Origin: Glandiceps talaboti
Taxonomy: Eukaryota > Hemichordata > Enteropneusta > Spengelidae
Assembly (NCBI RefSeq): GCF_964340395.1
Contig: NC_135554.1
Span: 434,001-498,000, forward strand
Direction: 5' to 3'
Length of the DNA: 64,000 nt
The translations under genes were made by a program, and so were the position numbers. This document shows positions 56,496 to 64,000 of the stretch, piece by piece; positions within the stretch are counted from its first letter, which is position 1; the number at the start of each line of letters is the position of its first letter. The notes under the pieces are model-generated. The model did no database searches and was not told where the DNA came from. It saw only the letters and a program-made list of their open reading frames with translations.

Positions 56496-58490
56496 ATTGA
56501 GTTCACAGAAGTGGCAGTGAGAATCACACAATACACTGAGATAAAAGTCACAGTAGTGATGGTGAGAATGACACAATACACTGAGATAAAAGTCACAGTA
56601 GTGGCAGTGAGAATGACACAATACACTGAGATTAAAGTCACAGTAGTGATGGTGAGAATGACACAATACACTGAGATAAAAGTCACAGTAGTGATGGTGA
56701 GAATGACACAATACACTGAGATAAAAGTCACAGTAGTGGCAGTGAGAGAATCACACAATACACTGAGATTAAAGTCACAGTAGTGATGGTGAGAATGACA
56801 CAATACACTGAGATTAAAGTCACAGTAGTGGCAGTGAGAATCACACAATACACTGAGATAAAAGTCACAGAAGTGGCAGTGAGAATCACACAATACACTG
56901 AGATTAAAGTCACAGTAGTGATGGTGAGAATGACACAATACACTGAGATTAAAGTCACAGTAGTGGCAGTGAGAATCACACAATACACTGAGATAAAAGT
57001 CACAGTAGTGGCAGTGAGAATCACACAATACACTGAGATAAAAGTCACAGTAGTGGCAGTGAGAATCACACAATACACTGAGAATAAAGTCACAGTAGTG
57101 ATGGTGAGAATCACACAATACACTGAGATTAAAGTCACAGTAGTGACAGTGAGAATCACACAATACACTGAGATAAAAGTCACAGTAGTGACAGTGAGAA
57201 TCACACAATACACTGAGATTAAAGTCACAGAAGTGGCAGTGAGAATCACACAATACACTGAGATAAAAGTCACAGTAGTGGCAGTGAGAATCACACAATA
57301 CACTGAGATAAAAGTCACAGTAGTGGCGGTGAGAATCACACAATACACTGAGATAAAAGTCACAGTAGTGACAGTGAGAATCACACAATACACTGAGATA
57401 AAAGTCACAGTAGTGGCGGTGAGAATCACACAATACACTGAGATAAAAGTCACAGTAGTGATGGTGAGAATGACACAATACACTGAAATAAAAGTCACAG
57501 TAGTGGCAGTGAGAATCACACAATACACTGAGATAAAAGTCACAGAAGTTGCGGTGAGAATCACACAATACACTGAGATAAAAGTCACAGAAGTTGCAGT
57601 GAGAATCACACAATACACTGAAATAAAAGTCACAGAAGTTGCGGTGAGAATCACACAATACACTGAGATAAAAATCACAGAAGTTGCAGTGAGAATCACA
57701 CAATACACTGAGATAAAAATCACAGAAGTTGCAGTGAGAATCACACAATACACTGAAATAAAAGTCACAGAAGTTGCGGTGAGAATCACACAATACACTG
57801 AGATAAAAGTCACAGTAGTGGCGGTGAGAATCACACAATACACTGAGATAAAAGTCACAGTAGTGGTGGTGAGAATGACACAATACACTGAGATAAAAGT
57901 CACAGTAGTGGCAGTGAGAATGACACAATACACTGAAATAAAAGTCACAGTAGTGATGGTGAGAATCACACAATACACTGAGATAAAAGTCACAGTAGTG
58001 ATGGTGAGAATCACACAATACACTGAGATAAAAGTCACAGTATGGCAGTGAGAATCACACAATACACTGAGATAAAAGTCACAGAAGTGGCGGTGAGAAT
58101 CACACAATACTCTGGGATAAAAATCACAGTAGTGGCAGTGAGAATCACACAATACACTGAGATAAAAGTCACAGTAGTGGCAGTGAGAATCACACAATAC
58201 ACTGAGATAAAAGTCACAGTAGTGGTGGTGAGAATCACACAATACTCTGGGATAAAAATCACAGTAGTGGCAGTGAGAATCACACAATACACTGAGATAA
58301 AAGTCACAGTAGTGGCAGTGAGAATGACACAATACACTGAAATAAAAGTCACAGTAGTGATGGTGAGAATGACACAATACACTGAGATAAAAGTCACAGT
58401 AGTGGCAGTGAGAATCACACAATACACTGAGATAAAAGTCACAGAAGTGGCAGTGAGAATCACACAATACATTGAGATAAAAGTAAATTA
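56496..58490. repeat. 45-bp minisatellite, about 44 units, open in several frames
   Basis: The unit is GAGAATCACACAATACACTG then AGATAAAAGTCACAGTAGTGGCAGT. Since 45 is divisible by three and the unit lacks stops in several frames, frames of 422 (plus), 512 and 579 (minus) codons arise. Variation hits all codon positions in each frame and no start or splice context is present, so no protein is called. It is inserted between family A pieces. Confidence 0.93.
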
Positions 58491-58978
58491 TATTGGTTAA
58501 CGTGTGTACTGAATTATATTGGAATTGAAGTATGTATTCTTAAGATATAGCCTAATTACCGAAAATCATTAATTATGCAAATTATTCATTAACACTGTAA
58601 GGTACATCAACTAACTTTATACATACACAATTTGTTATGGTTAATGTATGTACTGAATTGTATTGAAATTGAAGGGTGCAGTCGTAAGATATAGCCTAAT
58701 TACCAAGAATCATTAATTATGCAAATTATTCATTAACACTGAAAGACACACCAACAAGCTTTACAGGACATATGTGTTTTTATATGGTTAACATATGTAC
58801 TGATTCAGAATTACATTGAATTTGATGTATGCATTCTTAAGATATAGCCCAATTACCAAAAATAAATAATTATGCAAATTATTCATTAACACTATCATCA
58901 AATTGTATAGGACAAATGTATGTTGTTATGTTTAACGAATATACTAAATTATATTGAAATTGAAGGATGCAGTCTTAA
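58491..58978 (+). repeat. Interspersed repeat family A, left part (split by the TTAA element)
   Basis: Core units ('taaggtacatcaactaactt', 'attatgcaaattattcatta') run up to GCAGTCTTAA. After the element at 58979-59749 the same copy resumes with TTAAGATATTGCTTAATTA (59750 to about 59832). The undisturbed version of this junction is seen at about 20459 in the other family A copy. Confidence 0.85.
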
Positions 58979-59749
58979 AGGTGATTCAAAATGCTCACAT
59001 TCACTATCACTAATTTGCTAGACGACATGTTTGTGAAACGCATTCTGGATTTAAAATGTTTAAAAAGTGTCTGCAAACACATTAAAATGACAGTCAGTCA
59101 GTTCCCTTCGGATTTACTTTGAGAGTTTTTGGGTATTTCCGGTCCCACCTAGACCACGGAATTTTGTGACAAGACTATGACGAGCGTAGTCACTTGGTGA
59201 ATAAAACTCAATAGCATTGTGCAAAAACACATTGTTGTTGGTTGTAATAGACATCAGTAAACAAAACCTACATTCTACATGTCTACATGGAACTGTCAAG
59301 GCCTTCCCAGTCAGTCCACAGACTATCCCAGAGTCACCCAGGCCCGGTAAACATAGCACCAGCAGGCTACGTGTGAGTAATCATCCCCGACTTTTTGAGT
59401 CATTACTCCAGGAGTCCCCCCAAATTCGCACTCATCTTGTGAGTGAGACACCACTGAGTGATACAACCTACCCATCGAGTCTGTAGAACACTCACCCTGG
59501 GTTGGAGTCGGTCACAGAAAAATCCTGTTTCCAGTGGGATGCGAACCTGTGACCTCCCGACTGCTAATCCTGTGCTCTAACCACTACACTACAGGGAGCC
59601 AGTTTGTTTACTGTGGGTATACTGACTGAAAAAAATGTCATTTTAAGGTGTTTGCAGATGCTTTTTAAAAGTTTTGAAAGCAGAATGCGTTTCACAAACA
59701 TGTCGTCTAGCAAATTAGCGATAGTTAATGTGAGCATTTTGAATCACCT
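58979..59749. mobile_element. 771-bp DNA element with 113-bp inverted repeats and TTAA duplication
   Basis: The termini AGGTGATTCAAAATGCTCAC (58979) and its inverse (ending 59749) start arms of about 113 bp (58979-59091 and 59637-59749) with roughly 85-90% identity. TTAA flanks both sides (58975-58978, 59750-59753), and removing one copy restores the family A sequence exactly. TTAA duplications are typical of piggyBac and Kolobok superfamilies. The termini lack the piggyBac CCC start, so Kolobok-type is likelier. No transposase, so non-autonomous. It contains a tRNA-like segment. Confidence 0.92.
59527..59602 (-). ncRNA. tRNA-like segment inside the TTAA element
   Basis: On the minus strand TCCCTGTAGTGTAGTGGTTA begins it, with an A-box-like TAGTGGTTAGAGCA. 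About 40 bases later comes GGTTCGCATCC, one base from the B-box consensus. Five of seven acceptor pairs (TCCCTGT with ACAGGAT) can form. The anticodon arm pairs poorly, so it is a tRNA-derived SINE head or pseudogene and not a functional tRNA. Confidence 0.6.
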
Positions 59750-59832
59750 TTAAGATATTGCTTAATTAGTTTATTTCATTGATATGCAAATTTCCCTAAT
59801 TAAACATTAACAGATCTGGCTCAAAACCTACA

Positions 59833-60450
59833 TTGCAATATAATACATGTAAAACATTTCTGATATACTTTACATGCAACTACAACTTGTTCATGTATTG
59901 ACAACTTATACTACTTTGAAGTTAGCCATCATAACAAAGAGTTACTAACACATATTTTACATGCAATGTCTACATCTAAGGAGTGGACCATTTGATATCC
60001 TGGGGGGGGGGGGGGGGGGCTTGGAAGATTTCGGAAAAAAAGAGGCCAAATGGGGTTGCTTGAAAAAAAAAATCCGGATATGAACAGGTGAAATATTTAT
60101 CATCATTTCAATTTCGTCAAATATGGACTTATCATTTTCAAATTTCACACACTGATGCGCAGATGAATGAAGAGAAATCGTGTTTTTTTAGATTTTCGAT
60201 TAGAAGTTTAGGAAGTATTATATTGACTTCGAACTGTCTCCTTTTTACCGTGTTCTTTTCTGATTTCTCTTGATAACAAACTACCACTGTTTGTTGCAAG
60301 GCTTGTACATAATCATTTATCTAGCTCTGTATCTCAGGATATAAATACACTCTCACATATTTATCAAGTGCAATAATCTATAATTTATACCCAAATGTGT
60401 GTGGTCAAAATATGGAGAATAGAACAAGCATCGCCTAGCCTGCGAAGAAA
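59833..60450. other. No gene recognised; G run
   Basis: AT-rich, with 18 G at 60003-60020. No open frame with recognisable motif. Confidence 0.5.
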
Positions 60451-60740
60451 ATTTCAACTAAATATATGCAAATGACGAATTAATATTCATTGGATGTTTG
60501 CAAAAATCTAAAATGTTTGCAAAAATCTAAACAGTTCTTACCATATGATAGATGTATAACAAGTTTCATTAGAATTGATGCAGTAGTTTTTGAGATATTG
60601 TGTCAGACGGACACACACACTCATACAAATACACATACACAGAAACAGACAGAAATATAAAACACACCTGAATAGCCTCTCCCAAAGGACATGCACACCA
60701 AGTATCAACGCATTCTGATACTCAGTTTCAGAGAAGAAGA
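60451..60740 (+). repeat. Chimeric fragment of families A and D
   Basis: 'aattaatattcattggatgt' and an (AC)n/(CAGA) stretch correspond to the right part of family A (compare 55600-55790). 'ctgaatagcctctcccaaag' and 'gcacaccaagtatcaa' correspond to family D (compare 54216-54260). Confidence 0.55.
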
Positions 60741-60744
60741 GGAA

Positions 60745-61205
60745 AATAGTAAAATACTGCCAATGGCATTGTAGCACAAATGTAGTTTTTGTTTGTTATC
60801 TGGTTGCCTATCCTGTCCTGTTGTTACCTTTACTATAATTATATGCCATCGGTTGGCTGTTGTTAGGGGCATGGTTGATCTTGTTGCTAGACATATTGAA
60901 TTTCATATTTTGGATGTTTATCCATTTGACTAACCAGCCCTATTGTTGCCTTGGCAATGTACTTCATCATTAGGCTGTTGCTATGGGCAAGGTCCTGTTG
61001 CTTGACGTAATTGCATACATTTTTGAAATTTTCAGTCACTTGCCTACCATTCCCAGTTTTCATCTTTGCAATATAAACCATCATTCAGCTTTTGCCATGG
61101 ACATGGTGTTGTTGCTAGAGAGATTTGCATACATTTTTAAAATCATTATTCACTTACCTACCCATCCCTGTCATTATCTTTTTAATATGCATCATTATAC
61201 ATCAC
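60745..61205 (+). repeat. Interspersed repeat family B, 5' part
   Basis: The left module 'caatggcattgtagcacaaa' at 60760 is followed by three or four diverged first-type core units ('gttgctatgggcaaggtcct'). It ends near 61205. Confidence 0.65.
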
Positions 61206-61882
61206 CTGTCACCAATCTCGCATTGTGCTTGGTCGAGAGCCCTGCAGATATACAGGTGTATTTTTCACCAACAGCCGTATTTTTGCTTTTTGCGATTACT
61301 GCACGTCCCCTTGTTAACAAACCTAGCAGACAACTAGAAATCCAGCTATAGAAAGCATTTCCAATGCCAAATTTGTTGTCAACCAAACAAAATATCACCG
61401 TTGTATACATTGTAACAAGTGGGAAATAGTCAAAAATCCCACACAGAACAGCAAAAGTCCAGTGACAGTCAACACACAGTCGTTAAGGGATCATAAACAT
61501 AAATTCTTGAATTTATGAAGGATATCAAAATTACTACCACAGAGTGTGCAAGTTCTGCTTAACTAGAACAACAAAGCATATCACGAATATTTTTGTACAT
61601 TTAATGGAATACAGTACACAAAACAAGGATGCACTCATTTTTCAGCTGAAGGTTATAAGTTTGAATATGTCACTGAGTGATATGCAAATAGTAAACATTA
61701 CATTATAAAACTGAGCAAACACGCACTCTAAGTTAAGGCTGACATGTAAACAACCACATTGCAGTTATAGAAGAGGTGCATGATACTACGCTCAACAGTA
61801 TAACGTGGAAGTGATTTTTATTTTTAAATGAAACAGCATTTTCAGACACTCAAAAAAGAATTCATAGTCACACATGATGTAT
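61206..61882. other. No gene recognised
   Basis: Slightly GC-richer at 61200-61330, with short frames on both strands and no motif. The rest is AT-rich intron sequence. Confidence 0.45.
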
Positions 61883-62031
61883 AAGTATGTTATTTGCCAA
61901 ATACTCTTCCACATCTTGCTGCTTGAGGTAAATTTTCCGGTATAATGGCTCACCTCCGGCTCTCCGTTATTACAGGAAAAATTACCTCTCACAGCAAGAT
62001 ATGGAACGGTATTTGGCAAATAACATATACT
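61883..62031. mobile_element. 149-bp foldback element
   Basis: Arms of about 59 bp (61883-61941 and 61973-62031) pair with a few mismatches. They begin AAGTATGTTATTTGCCAAAT, with a spacer of about 31 bp. Right of it a family B core unit starts at once, so it may have inserted there. No coding. A foldback MITE is the simplest reading. Confidence 0.8.
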
Positions 62032-62748
62032 TATTTTACTGTTGCTATGGGTATGGTCATGCTTGCTAGGGTCTATTTTGTTAAAGTGTTTTTGAACATA
62101 ACTGCAGAATAACACCTCCAGAAACATCCCACCAAGTTCCAGAACCATTCCCCATGTAGTTTTCAAGTTATAAAATAGAAGATCAGATTTCAAAATCAAT
62201 TCAAAATAGACCCTATTTGCTTATCACCAATGGATCACCATGTTGTGAATTCACCTTTATCTACACAACCTCACCTGCATTCCCATTAAGTTTCCGCTCA
62301 ATGTGCTTGGTAATTTGGAATCAACCATTTTTGACCACACAGACATATATAACTGATGGTATTATCATGTCATCAATGATTCTCAATCTCAACATCCCTG
62401 AGAACATTCCCACCTAATTTCAGTCCAATCTGTTCAGTAGTTTTGGAATTAAAGATCTTTGACCAGAAAGACACATTTTTAAATCTAATTCGCATATCAC
62501 TGATGGTATGATCATGTCATGAACAATTCTCTAATATAAACACCCTTAAGAACGTTCCAACCAAATTTCAGCCCAATCTGCTCAGTAGTTTTTGAGTTTA
62601 AGTTTTTGACCAAAAATCACATTTTTTTTACCCAAATCACATACCATTGGAAAGATCATTTTGATTAGAGCAATCCCCCAACTAGCACCCAAGATAATAT
62701 ACCTGCCAAATATCACTGCAATGGGTCCAACAATTTGACTTTAAGTTG

Positions 62749-62788
<40 letters not shown>

Positions 62789-62852
62789 GACAGACAGACA
62801 GACAATTTGCCGTGCTTATAGCACTACAGCCTAAGAAGTTCAGTTGTGCTAA
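62032..62852 (+). repeat. Interspersed repeat family B, 3' part with complete terminal hairpin
   Basis: One first-type core unit, several second-type units, (AC)n(AGAC)n at 62752-62803, and the terminal stem TAGCACTACA ... TTGTGCTA ending GCTAA at 62852. Confidence 0.75.
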
Positions 62853-62950
62853 AAAGTTGGTGGATGCTGGCAGGTCGACAGACGACGATGGAGAATCAAC
62901 CTATATATAACCTTAAAGCTCCACTCAGCTGTTGTTGACAGCAGAGCTAA
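62853..62950 (+). repeat. Family D-like 3' end
   Basis: A short piece with stem AGCTCCACTCAGCTG / CAGCAGAGCT ending GCTAA at 62950. It sits directly behind the family B end and 34 bp left of an FRRS1-like exon. Confidence 0.55.
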
Positions 62951-62983
62951 AAAGACACTAAAAACAACTTAAATTTAACATAC

Positions 62984-63158
62984 GTGGACTTGAAGGGTTC
63001 TTTGGACCACGTGCAACCAGTATATAGAAGGGACTACTGAGGTCATGGTTTTCTCCTGCCCTCTTCTTCCTTTTATTACCACCTAGAGATTTCTGTCTTT
63101 TGAACTGACACTGTATAACACCATCAGTATATGATCCACTGAAGTCTGAAGATCCTGT
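62984..63158 (-). CDS. FRRS1-like gene, DOMON core exon
   Basis: Acceptor TTTTCTCTGACAG (ends at 63159) and donor GTATGTTAA (from 62983). The alternative AG four bases downstream would break the frame. The exon starts in phase 0 and ends with one base of a codon completed by 40079-40192. It encodes TGSSDFSGSYTDGVIQCQFK, a basic insert (GGNKRKKRAG), then HDLSSPFYILVARGP. The 'DGVIQCxF ... D/N-x-x-x-PFYILxARGP' pattern is the DOMON beta-sandwich of FRRS1/SDR-2-like ferric reductases, where it can bind haem. The Lys/Arg-rich loop in the middle is longer than I would expect for the family. Confidence 0.86.
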
Positions 63159-63237
63159 CTGTCAGAGAAAACAATTCACATCAACGACATATTTGTGAAG
63201 GTTTATGAAAAAAATAGCACAAATGGTGTTACAGCAT

Positions 63238-63775
63238 GTTAAGAGATTCACGATAGTTATAGATGTTAAGAGATTCACGATAGTTATAGATGTTAAGAGA
63301 TTCACAATAGTTATAGATGTTAAGCGATTCACGATAGTTATAGATGTTAAGAGATTCACAATAGTTATAGATGTTAAGAGATTCACGACAGTTATAGATG
63401 TTAAGAGATTCACGATAGTTATAGATGTTAAGAGATTCACGATAGTTATAGATGTTAAGAGATTCACGATAGTTATAGATGTTAAGAGATTCACAATAGT
63501 TATAGATGTTAAGCAATTCACAATAGTTATAGATGTTAAGAGATTCACAATAGTTATAGATGTTAAGCGATTCACGATAGTTATAGATGTTAAGAGATTC
63601 ACAATAGTTATAGATGTTAAGAGATTCACGATAGTTATAGATGTTAAGAGATTCACAATAGTTATAGATGTTAAGAGATTCACAATAGTTATAGATGTTA
63701 AGAGATTCACGATAGTTATAGATGTTAAGAGATTCACAATAGTTATAGATGTTAAGAGATTCACAGTAATTAATG
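63238..63775. repeat. 27-bp minisatellite, about 20 units, in a short intron
   Basis: The unit is GTTAAGAGATTCACGATAGT then TATAGAT, with rare G/A and C/A variants. The unit length of 27 leaves several frames open on both strands (223 plus; 211 and 186 minus). They are not genes. The array fills about 80% of the 679-bp intron 63159-63837 between two FRRS1-like exons. Confidence 0.94.
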
Positions 63776-63837
63776 ATGTTGGTAACCATAGTAACAAAAC
63801 TACATTTGATCTAGGTTGTATCTATTTCTTAACTTAC

Positions 63838-63936
63838 TGTATCATGTTGACTATTACTGTAGCCAGGATTGAATGAATGACTCAAGGTCACAGTTCCACC
63901 ACCATCTTCTATACAACCCCAGACATCATCGTCTCC
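63838..63936 (-). CDS. FRRS1-like gene, DOMON start exon
   Basis: Acceptor TTTGATTTCAG (ends at 63937) and donor ACA|GTAAGT (63838/63837). It is exactly 33 codons, phase 0 at both ends. It encodes GDDDVWGCIEDGGGTVTLSH, then SFNPGYSNSQHDT. 'GDDDVxxC' followed by a Gly-rich turn and a His/aromatic strand is the opening of DOMON domains in FRRS1-like proteins. In that family a Reeler domain and signal peptide precede it, and they should lie right of base 64000. Confidence 0.82.
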
Positions 63937-64000
63937 CTGAAATCAAATACATTTCCAATCAATAATATAGATCTGTCCTCTTCAATCTCTGATACCATCA

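Noticed and set aside
56480-58472. Open frames of 145-579 codons in the 45-bp array as repeat proteins
   Set aside because: Unit length divisible by three and the absence of stops in the unit explain them in several frames on both strands. There is no start, splice or domain evidence.
59527-59602. Functional tRNA gene
   Set aside because: A and B boxes are recognisable but the anticodon arm does not pair properly and two acceptor pairs are missing.
63162-63876. Open frames of 186-223 codons in the 27-bp array
   Set aside because: Translated tandem repeat lying inside an FRRS1-like intron and running across a splice donor.

Overview
This is metazoan nuclear DNA: spliced exons with canonical GT/AG sites, long AT-rich introns, several classes of retrotransposon and DNA transposon, minisatellites and (AC)n/(AGAC)n microsatellites. 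The repeat mix (CR1-type LINE with PHD finger and 2A peptide, DIRS-type element, repeats built from core tandem units plus a microsatellite plus a 3' stem-loop) suggests a marine invertebrate, perhaps a cephalochordate, hemichordate or echinoderm. The species cannot be fixed from sequence alone, and molluscs are not excluded.

The one confident host gene runs on the minus strand across almost the whole window. Four exons (63838-63936, 62984-63158, 40079-40192, 17775-17890) join in perfect phase and encode the DOMON domain and the start of the cytochrome b561 domain of a ferric-chelate-reductase-1-like (FRRS1/CYBDOM) protein. The first exons lie right of base 64000. The last ones lie left of 17775 and probably outside the window. 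Two introns are each about 22 kb and consist mostly of repeats, so nearly everything else here is intron content.

Layout on the + axis. 1-2.9 kb: stem-loop-ended repeats and a 50/51-bp minisatellite. 4-4.5 kb: LINE 3' end. 7.9-12.4 kb: unit bounded by inverted repeats, with GATAGCTATC-rich arms and a spliced BEN-like gene. 12.4-15.9 kb: internally deleted CR1-type LINE with 2A peptide. 19.5-24.5 kb: a cluster of three repeat families. 25.4-39.2 kb: a 40-bp minisatellite containing two copies of a 620-bp MITE and one inserted LINE. 39.3-43.6 kb: LINE tail, FRRS1-like exon, SAP-like fragment. 43.6-48.4 kb: decayed DIRS-type element on the minus strand. 49 kb: THAP fragment. 49-56 kb: more repeat families. 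56.3-58.5 kb: pogo-like inverted repeat, telomere-type repeats and a 45-bp array. 59 kb: TTAA-flanked DNA element nested in an older repeat. 61-64 kb: foldback, repeats, a 27-bp array inside a short FRRS1-like intron, and the two right-hand exons.

The mobile-element genes are all broken by stops, frameshifts or truncation. The FRRS1-like exons are intact. The most unusual items are the inverted-repeat unit that pairs a BEN-like (DNA-binding family) gene with dense palindromic arms, and the recurrence of the same 3' architecture (microsatellite, stem-loop, GCTAA end) in repeat families that otherwise look unrelated.
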